A model generated the notes under the pieces. The model had not been told where the DNA came from, did not search any database, and worked only from the letters and a program-made list of their open reading frames with translations. From Syntrophobacteraceae bacterium (GTDB taxonomy: Bacteria > Desulfobacterota > Syntrophobacteria > Syntrophobacterales > Syntrophobacteraceae), in NCBI GenBank assembly GCA_025453975.1, contig JALOPI010000036.1, forward strand, positions 1 to 64,000: 64,000 nucleotides of DNA, in the 5' to 3' direction. Below are positions 1 to 8,922 of the stretch, one piece after another (position 1 is the stretch's first letter; each line of letters begins with the position of its first letter). A program made the translations under genes and the position numbers.

Positions 1-1095
1 CCTGTCCCCGAGGTGGCCACGGTGACCATCGAGCCGCGGCGGATCGAGCTGACCACCGAGCTGCCGGGCCGCACCTCCCCTTATCTGGTCTCGGAAATTC
101 GGCCCCAGGTGAACGGCATCGTTCAGAAGCGGATGTTCCGCGAAGGCTCCGATGTCAAGGCGGGGCAGCTCCTCTACCAGATCGACCCCGCTCCCTTCCA
201 GGTGGCCCATGACTCCGCGAAGGCGTCCCTTGGCAAGGCCCAGGCCAATCTGCCGTCGATCCAGTCCCGCGCCCAGCGCTACAAGGAACTGCTTGTGGAC
301 AAGGCGGTCAGCCGACAGGATTACGATGATGCCGCCGCCGCCGTGGAGCAGGCCAAGGCCGAGATCGAGCTCTGGAAAGCGCAGGTGGAGGCGGCCCGCA
401 TCAACCTGGGCTACACGCGGGTGGCTGCGCCCATCTCCGGGCGCATCGGCCGGTCCAGCGTGACGGACGGCGCCCTGGTCACCGCCTACCAGCCGGCTTC
501 CCTGGCCACCATTCAACAGCTGGACCCCATCTACGTGGATGTGACCCAATCGTCCGCGGAGCTGCTGCGACTCAAGCGCAGCCTGGAATCCGGGCATCTC
601 GCCGCCGACCGAAAGAACGGAAAAGCCGTCCGGATCCTGCTGGAAGACGGATCCCCGTATCCCCAGGAGGGCACACTGCAATTTCGCGACGTCACCGTGG
701 ACCCTGCCACGGGGTCTTACACCGTTCGGATCGTGGTCCCCAATCCCGACCAGCTGCTCCTGCCCGGGATGTTTGTGAGGGCCGTCGTCCAGGAGGGGAT
801 TGCCGAGCAGGCCATCCTGGCTCCTCAGCAGGGGGTGAGCCGCACCCCCAGAGGGGAGCCCGTCGCTCTGCTGGTGGGGGAGGACGGCGCGGTCCAGCAG
901 CGGATCCTCAAGCTCAACCGAGCCATCGGGGACCAGTGGCTCGTCGCCGATGGGCTATCCGTGGGGGATCGCGTGATTGTGGAAGGCATGCTGAACGTGC
1001 GCCCCGGGGCCGTCGTGAAGGCGGTCCCCGTGACCGGCCCAAAGGCCGATGCCCAGTCCCCGACGGCGGGGCTTCAGCCAGCGAAATCCAACTGA
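1..1095 (+). CDS. RND efflux periplasmic adaptor (MexA/AcrA type), 5' end outside window
   Basis: Membrane-fusion subunit bridging an RND pump and an outer-membrane channel in the periplasm. The frame is open from base 1, so the lipoprotein signal and true start lie upstream. Visible order: barrel-sandwich/lipoyl strand (RPQVNGIVQKRMFREG), an alpha-helical hairpin rich in Ala, Lys and Gln (about residues 65-125 of the visible part), the returning lipoyl half (APISGRIGRSSVTDGALV), a beta-barrel (PDQLLLPGMFVRA) and a membrane-proximal C-terminus. It stops 13 bases before the pump gene, so the two are co-transcribed. The family is certain; the substrate cannot be told from sequence. Confidence 0.95.
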   Translation, partial: PVPEVATVTIEPRRIELTTELPGRTSPYLVSEIRPQVNGIVQKRMFREGSDVKAGQLLYQIDPAPFQVAHDSAKASLGKAQANLPSIQSRAQRYKELLVDKAVSRQDYDDAAAAVEQAKAEIELWKAQVEAARINLGYTRVAAPISGRIGRSSVTDGALVTAYQPASLATIQQLDPIYVDVTQSSAELLRLKRSLESGHLAADRKNGKAVRILLEDGSPYPQEGTLQFRDVTVDPATGSYTVRIVVPNPDQLLLPGMFVRAVVQEGIAEQAILAPQQGVSRTPRGEPVALLVGEDGAVQQRILKLNRAIGDQWLVADGLSVGDRVIVEGMLNVRPGAVVKAVPVTGPKADAQSPTAGLQPAKSN

Positions 1096-1108
1096 GGGAG
1101 GACCTTCG

Positions 1109-4100
1109 ATGCTTTCGAACTTTTTCCTGGACCGCCCGGTCTTCGCCTGGGTGATCGCCATCATCATGATGCTGGCGGGCGGTCTGGCCATTCACCACCT
1201 GCCCATCTCCCAGTATCCACCCATCGCCCCTCCCTCCATTGCCATCGACGCCTTCTATCCCGGAGCTTCGGCCGAGACGGTCGAGAACAGCGTGGTCCAG
1301 ATCATCGAGCAGAAGATGACCGGGTTCGACAAGCTGCTCTACATGACAGCCACCAGCGATGCCTCGGGCGCCGGGCGGGTCGAGCTCACCTTTGCTCCCG
1401 GCACGGACCCGGACCTCGCCTGGGCCCAGGTCCAGAACAAGCTGCAGCTCGCCATGGCCAGTCTCCCCGACGTCGTCCAGAGCCAGGGGGTCAAGGTCAG
1501 CAAATCCACCCGCAACTGGCTCATCATCGTGGGGCTGACCTCGCAGGACGGCAGCATGGACGACTACGACCTGTCGGACTACGCCCAGTCCAGCGTCCAG
1601 CAGGTGCTGGCGAGGGTTCCGGGCGTGGGCGAGGTGGAGGTGTTCGGCTCCCAGTACGCCATGCGGGTCTGGCTGAGCCCGGACAAGCTGGCCGACTACC
1701 GGCTCACGGTGCAGGACGTCATCCAGAAGCTTCGGGCCTACAACGTGGAGATTTCCGCCGGGCAGTTCGGCGGAGCCCCGGCGGTGGAAGGCCAGCGGCT
1801 GAACGCCTCCATCATCGTCCAGAACCTGCTCAAGACTCCGGAGGAATTCGCCGCCATCCCGCTGCGCACGAACCCGGACGGCTCCGTGGTGCGCGTGGGT
1901 GACGTGGGTCGCACCGAGCTGGGCACCGAGCGGTACGGTAGCCACACGCTCTTCAACGGCAAGCCCGCGGCGGCCCTGGCGGTCCGGCAGGCCCCGGGAG
2001 CCAATGCGCTGGATACGGCCGACGCCATCAAGGCGAAGATGAACGAGCTGTCCAAGTACTTTCCACCGGGAATGAAGGTCATCTACCCGTACGACACGAC
2101 TCCATTCGTCAAGGTGGCCATCGACGAGGTGGTCAAGACCCTCTTCGAGGCCATTCTCCTCGTCTTTCTGGTCATGTACGTATTCCTCGGGAACATCCGT
2201 GCCACCCTGATCCCGACCCTGGCGGTGCCGGTGGTGATCCTGGGAACCTTCGGCGTGCTGGGCGCCTTCGGTTTTTCCATCAACATGCTGACCATGTTCG
2301 CCATGGTGCTGGCCATCGGCCTCCTGGTGGATGACGCCATCGTGGTGGTGGAGAACGTGGAGCGCGTCATGGCCGAGGAGGGGCTTCAGCCCCGGGAGGC
2401 CACCCGCAAGTCCATGGGAGAGATCACCAGCGCGCTCATCGGCATCGGGCTGGTGCTTTCCGCGGTCTTCGGCCCCATGGCGTTCTTCGGGGGATCCACC
2501 GGCGTGATTTACCGTCAGTTCTCGGTGACCGTCATCGCCGCCATGCTGCTCTCGGTGGTGGTGGCCCTGATTTTGACCCCGGTCCTCTGTGCGTCGCTCC
2601 TCAGACCGGTGCCGGCGGGGCATGAATCCGCCGCGACGGGCTTCTTTCTCTTCCGCCCCTTCTTCCGATGGTTCAACCGGTCGTTCCACAAAGCCAGGGA
2701 CCGTTACCAGTCCATGGTGGGCCACATCCTCGCCAGACGGCTGCGCTACCTTGTCGTCTATGTTCTCCTGGTGGCCGCCCTGGGCTTCCTCTTCCAGCGC
2801 ATGCCCACCGCATACCTCCCCAGCGAGGATCAGGGGATCATGTTCGTGCAGGCTTCGCTGCCGGCGGGATCGACGCTGGAGCAGACCGAGGCGGTCATGG
2901 GGGAAGTCCGCAATCATTTCCTGGTGGGTGAAAAGCAGGCCGTGGAGTCCTGCTTCACCCTGGCCGGAAGGAGCTTCTCGGGGGCAGGTCAGAACGTGGG
3001 GCTGGCCTTCGTCAAGCTCAAGGACTGGGATCTGAGGCGCAGCGAGGATCTCAAGATCGGAGCCCTCGTGAAGCGGGCCATGGGGAAATTCATGACGATT
3101 CGAAACGCCCGGGTTTTCGCTTTCCCTCCGCCGGCGGTCCTCGAGCTCGGCCAGGCGGGCGGCTTCGACTTTCAGCTGCAGGACCGGGGCGGAGTTGGCC
3201 ATGAGGCCCTCATGGCGGCCCGAAACCAGCTCCTCGGCATGGCGTCCAAGGACCCAAGACTGGTGCGGGTCCGTCCCAACGGCCTCGAAGACGTCTCCCA
3301 ATACCGGATCGACGTGGACTGGGAGAAGGCCGGAGCCCTGGGCGTCCCCATCGATTCCATCCACGCCACCATTGCGGCGGCCTTCGGCGGAGCCTATGTG
3401 AACGACTTCATCCAGGGCGGCCGCGTCAAGCGCGTCTACGTCCAGGCCGACACCCCTTACCGCATGCTCCCCAAGGACCTGGAGCGGCTCTACGTGCGGA
3501 ACATGTCCGGGACCATGTCGCCTTTCGCCTCCTTCGCCACGGGCCACTGGTTCCAGGGGTCGCCCCGGCTGGAGCGCTTCAACAGCTTTCCCTCCCTGAA
3601 CATCTGGGGTGAGCCGCCTCCGGGGAAGAGCTCCGGCGAGGCCATGAACGCCATGGAGGAGATCGCCGCCAAGCTGCCGAGGGGCATTGGGTTCGACTGG
3701 ACCGGCCTCTCCTACCAGGAGCGCATGGCCAAGTCCCAGGCGCCGGTCCTCTATGCGTTTTCCATGATCGTCATTTTTCTGTGCCTGGCGGCCCTGTATG
3801 AAAGCTGGACCGTCCCGATCTCCGTCCTGCTGACGCTGCCCCTTGGCGTCATCGGAGGCGTGGTGGCCTCGTCCCTTCGGGGCTTCCCCAACGACGTCTA
3901 CTTCCAGATCGGGCTCCTCACCGTTCTGGGGCTCACCACCAAGAACGCCATCCTCATCGTCCAGTTCGCCCAGGACAAGGTCAAGGAGGGAATGGAACTG
4001 GTCGAGGCCACCCTCGAAGGCGCCAAGCTCAGGCTGCGTCCCATCATCATGACCTCCCTGGCCTTCGGCTTCGGCGTCCTTCCGCTGGCTCTGGCCCGCG

Positions 4101-4285
4101 GCGCCGGAGCGGGAGCGCAGACGGCCATCGGCACCGGCGTGCTGGGGGGCATGATCGCCGCCACCTTCCTGGCCACCCCCTTCATTCCCCTGTTCTACGT
4201 GGTGGTGGTGCAATGGTTTGGAAAGCGAAGCAGTCCACGGGCCCAAGAGCCAGGCCCTGAGGCCGCGATCCCTTCGGAGGCTTGA
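1109..4285 (+). CDS. RND multidrug efflux transporter, inner-membrane pump (AcrB/MexB type)
   Basis: Proton-driven trimeric exporter of the hydrophobe/amphiphile efflux family, 1058 residues (the family is usually about 1030-1050). The ATG at 1109 follows a GGGAGGA site by 6 bases and gives the classic N-terminus with FFLDRPVFAWVI as the first membrane helix. Proton-relay residues are visible as the paired Asp408-Asp409 in VDDAIVVVENV (helix 4) and Lys945 in TTKNAILIVQF (helix 10). Two large periplasmic loops follow helices 1 and 7. It lies between adaptor and outer-membrane factor genes, a complete tripartite operon. No regulator gene is visible downstream; any upstream one lies outside the window. 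Confidence 0.97.
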   Translation: MLSNFFLDRPVFAWVIAIIMMLAGGLAIHHLPISQYPPIAPPSIAIDAFYPGASAETVENSVVQIIEQKMTGFDKLLYMTATSDASGAGRVELTFAPGTDPDLAWAQVQNKLQLAMASLPDVVQSQGVKVSKSTRNWLIIVGLTSQDGSMDDYDLSDYAQSSVQQVLARVPGVGEVEVFGSQYAMRVWLSPDKLADYRLTVQDVIQKLRAYNVEISAGQFGGAPAVEGQRLNASIIVQNLLKTPEEFAAIPLRTNPDGSVVRVGDVGRTELGTERYGSHTLFNGKPAAALAVRQAPGANALDTADAIKAKMNELSKYFPPGMKVIYPYDTTPFVKVAIDEVVKTLFEAILLVFLVMYVFLGNIRATLIPTLAVPVVILGTFGVLGAFGFSINMLTMFAMVLAIGLLVDDAIVVVENVERVMAEEGLQPREATRKSMGEITSALIGIGLVLSAVFGPMAFFGGSTGVIYRQFSVTVIAAMLLSVVVALILTPVLCASLLRPVPAGHESAATGFFLFRPFFRWFNRSFHKARDRYQSMVGHILARRLRYLVVYVLLVAALGFLFQRMPTAYLPSEDQGIMFVQASLPAGSTLEQTEAVMGEVRNHFLVGEKQAVESCFTLAGRSFSGAGQNVGLAFVKLKDWDLRRSEDLKIGALVKRAMGKFMTIRNARVFAFPPPAVLELGQAGGFDFQLQDRGGVGHEALMAARNQLLGMASKDPRLVRVRPNGLEDVSQYRIDVDWEKAGALGVPIDSIHATIAAAFGGAYVNDFIQGGRVKRVYVQADTPYRMLPKDLERLYVRNMSGTMSPFASFATGHWFQGSPRLERFNSFPSLNIWGEPPPGKSSGEAMNAMEEIAAKLPRGIGFDWTGLSYQERMAKSQAPVLYAFSMIVIFLCLAALYESWTVPISVLLTLPLGVIGGVVASSLRGFPNDVYFQIGLLTVLGLTTKNAILIVQFAQDKVKEGMELVEATLEGAKLRLRPIIMTSLAFGFGVLPLALARGAGAGAQTAIGTGVLGGMIAATFLATPFIPLFYVVVVQWFGKRSSPRAQEPGPEAAIPSEA

Positions 4286-4289
4286 CACG

Positions 4290-5816
4290 ATGAGGTACTG
4301 GATGCTGGATGGCGAATGCTGGATACGGCATGCTGGAGGGTCGGTCCCCGGCACGCGATGGCGTGGCCAGGGAGTGGCTTTTTCCCAATGGAGGCTTCGC
4401 GGGCGCTTGGCTGGAGTGCTGGGGGCGCTTGTTCTGCTGTTCCCGGGGTGCACCATGATCCCCAATTATACGCGGCCCGAGGCGCCTGTTCCCGCCGGGT
4501 GGCCCAGTGGTCCCGCCTACCCGAGGTCGGCAGCCCCGGAGACGTCGCCCCTCGCCGCCGACTTGAAATGGCGCGAGCTCTTCACCGATGAGCATCTCCA
4601 GGCCGTCATGGACATGGCCCTGGAGAACAACCGGGATCTCCGCGTGGCCACCCTGAATGTGGAGCGGGCGCGGGCATTTTACCGCATCCAGCGCGCTGAG
4701 CTGCTTCCGACCGTCGATGCGGTGGGCAGCGGCATCCGACAAAGGATCCCCGCGGATCTCGCCGGCGGCGATCCCCCCCACGCCCGGACGGCGGACCAGT
4801 ACAGCGCCAGCGTGGGCATAACCTCGTGGGAGCTGGATTTCTTCGGCCGTGTTCGGAGCCTCAGCCAGCGAGCACTGGAGGAATACTTCGCCACGGAGGA
4901 GGCCCGGCGCAGTGCCCAGATCCTGCTGATCTCCGAGGTGGCCAGTGCTTACCTCACCCTGGCCGCGGACCTGGAAAACCTGGAGCTGGCCCGATCCACC
5001 CTCGATGCGCAGAAGGCGTCCTACCATCTGATCCAGCGACGCTTCGAAGTCGGGCTGGCCCCCGAGCTGGATCTGCGCCAGGTTCAAACCAGAGTGGATG
5101 CGGCCCGGAGAGACGTCGCCCGCTTCACGGAGCAGGTGGCCCAGGATAGAAACGCCGTCGATCTGCTGGTGGGAGCGCAGGTACCCGAGGACCTCCTGCC
5201 CACGGGGTTGAGCGCCATGGCCTCGCTGCCGGAAGTTTCGCCGGGCATCTCATCGGAGGTCCTTTTGCATCGACCGGATATTCTTCAGGCCGAGAATCTG
5301 CTCAAGGCAGCCAACGCCAACATCGGCGCCGCCAGGGCGGCACTCTTCCCCCGCATCTCCCTCACCTCCGCCCTGGGAACCGCCAGCGGCGATCTGTCGG
5401 GCCTCTTCAAGTCCGGCTCCTTCGTCTGGAGCTATGCACCCCAGGTCGTCATGCCGATTTTCGATCCCCGCGCGTGGTCGGCCCTGACCGTCACCAAGGT
5501 GGACCGCGAGATCGCCGTGGCCCGGTACGAAGGTGCCATCCAGGCGGCATTCCGCGATGTTGCCGATGCCCTCGCGCGTAAGGGAACCATCCAGGATCAG
5601 ATGGAGGCCCAGCAGTCCCTCGTGGACGCCTCCGCGCAAGCCTACCGCCTTTCCAACGCCCGCTATGAGAAAGGGACGGACATTTACCTCAACGTCCTGG
5701 ACGCTCAGCGCTCCCTCTATGTTGCTCAGCAGGGACTCATCGCCACCCGCCTGGTCGAGCTCACGAACCGGGTACGACTGTACGCCGTCCTCGGGGGCGG
5801 AGCGGACCCCGGCTAG
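4290..5816 (+). CDS. RND efflux outer-membrane factor lipoprotein (OprM/NodT family)
   Basis: TolC-like trimeric outer-membrane channel that completes the pump. A lipobox ends at Cys54 (LLFPGC) of the 508-residue reading from ATG 4290, then NYTRPEAPVPAGW and two outer-membrane-efflux repeats with long helices. The start is uncertain. ATG 4290 is 4 bases after the pump stop but gives an unusually long region before the signal peptide. The in-frame GTG at 4374 would place the lipid-anchored Cys at residue 26, which is normal for a lipoprotein. Bases 4296-4340 between the two contain a repeated CTGGAT motif and may be untranslated. NodT-family identity is firm; the start is not. Confidence 0.93.
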   Translation: MRYWMLDGECWIRHAGGSVPGTRWRGQGVAFSQWRLRGRLAGVLGALVLLFPGCTMIPNYTRPEAPVPAGWPSGPAYPRSAAPETSPLAADLKWRELFTDEHLQAVMDMALENNRDLRVATLNVERARAFYRIQRAELLPTVDAVGSGIRQRIPADLAGGDPPHARTADQYSASVGITSWELDFFGRVRSLSQRALEEYFATEEARRSAQILLISEVASAYLTLAADLENLELARSTLDAQKASYHLIQRRFEVGLAPELDLRQVQTRVDAARRDVARFTEQVAQDRNAVDLLVGAQVPEDLLPTGLSAMASLPEVSPGISSEVLLHRPDILQAENLLKAANANIGAARAALFPRISLTSALGTASGDLSGLFKSGSFVWSYAPQVVMPIFDPRAWSALTVTKVDREIAVARYEGAIQAAFRDVADALARKGTIQDQMEAQQSLVDASAQAYRLSNARYEKGTDIYLNVLDAQRSLYVAQQGLIATRLVELTNRVRLYAVLGGGADPG

Positions 5817-5834
5817 GAAGCTTCCCGAGAATAT

Positions 5835-5932
5835 CCTGTGTCATTTCGAACGGAGCGCAGCGAAGAGTGAAATCTACAGGAATCCGGTGATCACGAAAGA
5901 AGAGCTTTCTCGCTGTCGCTCGTGATGACAGT
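5835..5932. repeat. Intergenic imperfect inverted repeat, copy A
   Basis: About 98 bases with ends that pair imperfectly. The left arm reads GTCATTTCGAACGGAGCG, and the right arm, read on the other strand, begins CTGTCATCACGAGCGACAGC. The same sequence family recurs at 12064-12141 and 16934-16999. It lies in the 302-base gap between the efflux operon and the RSH gene. No gene is seen in the rest of that gap. Confidence 0.6.
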
Positions 5933-6118
5933 TCCCGGGCAGCCTCCTGGACGCGCGGACCCCAGTCAGGTGGGCATGGAGGGGAAGGGCTCCCCGCGAC
6001 CTCCGGCAGAGGTGAAGAGCTTCCTATGCGTTGCCTCCCTCCCCGATTTCGTGATAGGCTCATAAAGTATTCCCGATGGATTTCCAAGAATCAAACAGAC
6101 CTGGAAGGAGCCGCGTGC

Positions 6119-8353
6119 GTGCAAAGATCGGAGCCCCAAGTGACCAACCCCATGCCCGTGGTCTCCGCCGACCCGCACGCCTTCGACCTGCGGCATTATC
6201 AGTCCCGGATGGAAAGGTATCTCAGGAACAACCCTGACAATCACATCTTCTTCGATGCGCTGAGCTTCGCCCACGAGCTCCATGCGGGTCAGCGCCGGAA
6301 ATCCGGGGCGCCCTACATCAGCCACCCCTGCGCCGTGGCCGAGATCCTGGCCAGGGAGCTGGAGTTCAACGACCCCGTGCTGCTGGCGGCCTCGCTGCTC
6401 CATGACGTGGTGGAGGACATTCCGTCCATCAGTCTCGTGGACATTGAAGAGCGCTTCGGACCGACGGTGGCCGAGCTTGTGGACGGCTGCACCAAGCTGA
6501 CCCGGCGGCACCTGGACCGCTCGCTCCTCAGGGACATGACCCACAGCAAGATTTTCCTGAGCGCCAGCCGGCGGCTCGGGGTCCTGGTCATCAAGCTCGC
6601 CGATCGACTGCACAACCTTCGAACGCTGCACTACCTCGCCCAGTCCAAGCGGCAGCGCATCGCCCAGGAAACGGTGGAGGTTTACGCCCCCATCGCGGCC
6701 CGGTTCAACATTTTTCCCTTGAAGCGGGAGCTTTATCACCTGGCCCTGTCCTTCCTGTACCCCCGGAAGAGCAAAAAGATCCTCCAGTTCATTCGCGAAG
6801 TCCGCAATTCAGACCCGGTCATGGAGATGGAGCGGAAGCTGAATCGTATCTTCTCCGAAGCCGGCATGGATGTTCTCATCCGTCCCCGGGCCAAGGGCCT
6901 GGGGAGTTACTACGACCACCTCAAGCGGACCCTCGACATCGCCAATGGCGAGAACCACATCGACTTCGCCATCCTCATGGCGTCCGAGCGGGTGCTGGAC
7001 TGTTATACCGCCCTGGGGATCGTCAACACCCATTTCACGCCCATCCCTCGATCGCTGAGGGATTTCATCGCCAATGTCAAAAGCAACGGTTATCAGAGCC
7101 TCCACGTCAGGGTGCACGACGCGGGTCAGAACTACCTCGTCAAGATCCGGACCCCCGAGATGGATCGATGGGCCATGTATGGCATCTTGAGGGAGTGGGA
7201 TGCGCAGAAGGCTCTGAGCGACGAGCACTGGCAGGAAGTGAGCGAGCTCCTGAGATCCATCGGGGAGTATGGCGGCGCCGGCTCCCAGAGAAAGGCCCTC
7301 ATCCGGCTCTCCGAAAGCGAGGAGATTTTTGTGTACTCTCCCATGGGCGATCTTTACCATCTGCCCAAGGAGAGCGTCGTCCTGGATTTCGCCTACCGCA
7401 TTCACTCGGAGCTGGGGGATTTTTGCAGCGGCGCCTGGATCAACGGTGAGTGGGCTTCACCCATCGACCTCCTGAAAGACGGGGACGTGGTGGAGATCGC
7501 GACGACGGCGGAGCCCATCGACGCTGCCCCGGATCTCGAGGCTTTCTGCAAGACGCCCAAGGCGCGCACGGCCATCAACCGGCATGTGCAGCAGAAAAGG
7601 AGGGCCTATGCCCAGAAGATCGGCCAGGAGATCGTGGAGCAGGAGTTCTCGCGGCACGGGCTGGAGGTGGAGGACCTGCGGAGCGAGCGCATGCGGCTGG
7701 TCCTCGAGTTTTCGAACCTCAAGGATCTGAACGATCTCTATGCCAGGGTGGGGCAGGACCTCCTTTCGCCGCACATGGTGCTCTATTATTTTGAAGCACC
7801 GCACCTGGAGCGCGAGCCGGCCCATGGGCACCGTGAAGCCCCGGCTCTTCCCTTCGAGCGGAACACGCTGCGCATCAGGGATCTGGACAAGACGCTGCAC
7901 AAGTTCGCCCGCTGCTGCAACCCTTATCCCGGGCAGAAAGGAGTCGTGGCCACCCTCAGCGAACGGGGGGTCACGTACCACCATCGGGATTGCGCGGATC
8001 TCCGGCATCGCCATCAGCTCCAGCCGCAGCAGCTGGTAGCCATCGAGTGGGATGAGGAGGACCATTGGGCCACCCCCCTGGCCTTTGCGCTGCACCTGGC
8101 CGATGAGACCCCCGTCAGCCTCCTGCCGCATCTTTCGGGATTGCCCCCCACCGTGGCGATCCAGACCATCGAAGCCTCCCTGGACAAGCACGGTCAGTCC
8201 GCGGTGCGGATGGTCATTGAATTCTCGGGCTTTGAGGATGCCCGCAGGGTTTTTGAAAGCCTGCTTCCCGAGCGGGTCACCATTGAGGACTACCGCAAGG
8301 CGATGTCGTGTCAGAAGCTCCCCGGTCCGGGAAGTGAGCGAACGACTCCCTGA
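6119..8353 (+). CDS. RelA/SpoT-family (p)ppGpp protein with intact HD hydrolase motifs and a divergent synthetase domain
   Basis: Stringent-response enzyme of the long RSH class, 744 residues from GTG 6119, which sits 8 bases after AAGGAG; an upstream ATG at 6026 lacks such a site. Domain order: HD hydrolase (YISHPCAVA, LLHDVVED, IKLADRLHNLRTL), RelA/SpoT synthetase region (about 220-350, GYQSLHVRV), TGS (EEIFVYSPMGDLYHLP), helical region, zinc-finger-like CCNPYPGQ near 599 and a C-terminal ACT-like region. Where active synthetases have a Glu-x-Gln-Ile-Arg-Thr motif and an AAHW-type motif, this protein has LVKIRT and YGILREWD. I infer a SpoT-like, mainly hydrolytic or regulatory role. Confidence 0.88.
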   Translation: MQRSEPQVTNPMPVVSADPHAFDLRHYQSRMERYLRNNPDNHIFFDALSFAHELHAGQRRKSGAPYISHPCAVAEILARELEFNDPVLLAASLLHDVVEDIPSISLVDIEERFGPTVAELVDGCTKLTRRHLDRSLLRDMTHSKIFLSASRRLGVLVIKLADRLHNLRTLHYLAQSKRQRIAQETVEVYAPIAARFNIFPLKRELYHLALSFLYPRKSKKILQFIREVRNSDPVMEMERKLNRIFSEAGMDVLIRPRAKGLGSYYDHLKRTLDIANGENHIDFAILMASERVLDCYTALGIVNTHFTPIPRSLRDFIANVKSNGYQSLHVRVHDAGQNYLVKIRTPEMDRWAMYGILREWDAQKALSDEHWQEVSELLRSIGEYGGAGSQRKALIRLSESEEIFVYSPMGDLYHLPKESVVLDFAYRIHSELGDFCSGAWINGEWASPIDLLKDGDVVEIATTAEPIDAAPDLEAFCKTPKARTAINRHVQQKRRAYAQKIGQEIVEQEFSRHGLEVEDLRSERMRLVLEFSNLKDLNDLYARVGQDLLSPHMVLYYFEAPHLEREPAHGHREAPALPFERNTLRIRDLDKTLHKFARCCNPYPGQKGVVATLSERGVTYHHRDCADLRHRHQLQPQQLVAIEWDEEDHWATPLAFALHLADETPVSLLPHLSGLPPTVAIQTIEASLDKHGQSAVRMVIEFSGFEDARRVFESLLPERVTIEDYRKAMSCQKLPGPGSERTTP

Positions 8354-8378
8354 GCTCCCATGGGGATGGGGTCCTCCA

Positions 8379-8738
8379 TCAGTGGAGACGGCGGTCCTCC
8401 TGGATCTCCGAGATCATCCCCTGAAACAAAGCCCTCAGGCTCTCTTTCTTCAGGCCGGCCACCTCCATCAGCAGATACTGAATCCAGATCCCGCACATGA
8501 AGCTGAACATATGGTCGCTGGAAACCAGGACTTCTTCCAAAATCGCCGGATCCTCCAGAGCCTCGACCGCCGCATTGAGCATGAGACTGCGCAGGGTCCC
8601 TTCATCCATGGTGCGCAGGGCCTTTCGGTACAGGGTGGAGATCTCGTCAATGCGCAGCACAACGGACAACGCGCGATCGCAGGCCGATATGAGGTTGGGC
8701 TGAGGCGGGATCAAGGGTGAAGCTCCTTCCATGTCCAT
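8379..8738 (-). CDS. Small alpha-helical protein of unknown function
   Basis: 119 residues, predicted mostly helical, with no recognised motif. It carries a Cys-Gly pair in MFSFMCGIWIQY. On the minus strand a GGGGAT site lies just before the ATG, and a perfect TATAAT box at 8751-8756 lies about 12 bases upstream of the start, giving a very short leader; no good -35 was found. It is tail-to-tail with the RSH gene and divergent from the protease gene, so the 184-base space between holds promoters for both directions. It is taken as real because of the ribosome site, the -10 box and the lack of any competing frame. Confidence 0.6.
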   Translation of the reverse strand: MDMEGASPLIPPQPNLISACDRALSVVLRIDEISTLYRKALRTMDEGTLRSLMLNAAVEALEDPAILEEVLVSSDHMFSFMCGIWIQYLLMEVAGLKKESLRALFQGMISEIQEDRRLH

Positions 8739-8922
8739 TGTATCCCCTGCATTATATTGCTTTTCGTGGAGATTGGTTTATTCTCTTCACAGTGTCCGTC
8801 AGCACGCGAGCCCGCCACGAGGATCCAGTTCCCGGCAACACCGGCTGAGGATGACTATTAAAGCAGATCTCAAACCAAAGGAAAAGTGGCTGTGGTAGCC
8901 GCAGCCGAGAGAAAGGACTTGC

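Noticed and set aside
914-4465. An 1183-codon minus-strand frame under the RND pump
   Set aside because: Same cause: it mirrors the acrB-type gene, is rich in His, Gly and Gln, and lacks any recognisable motif or ribosome site.
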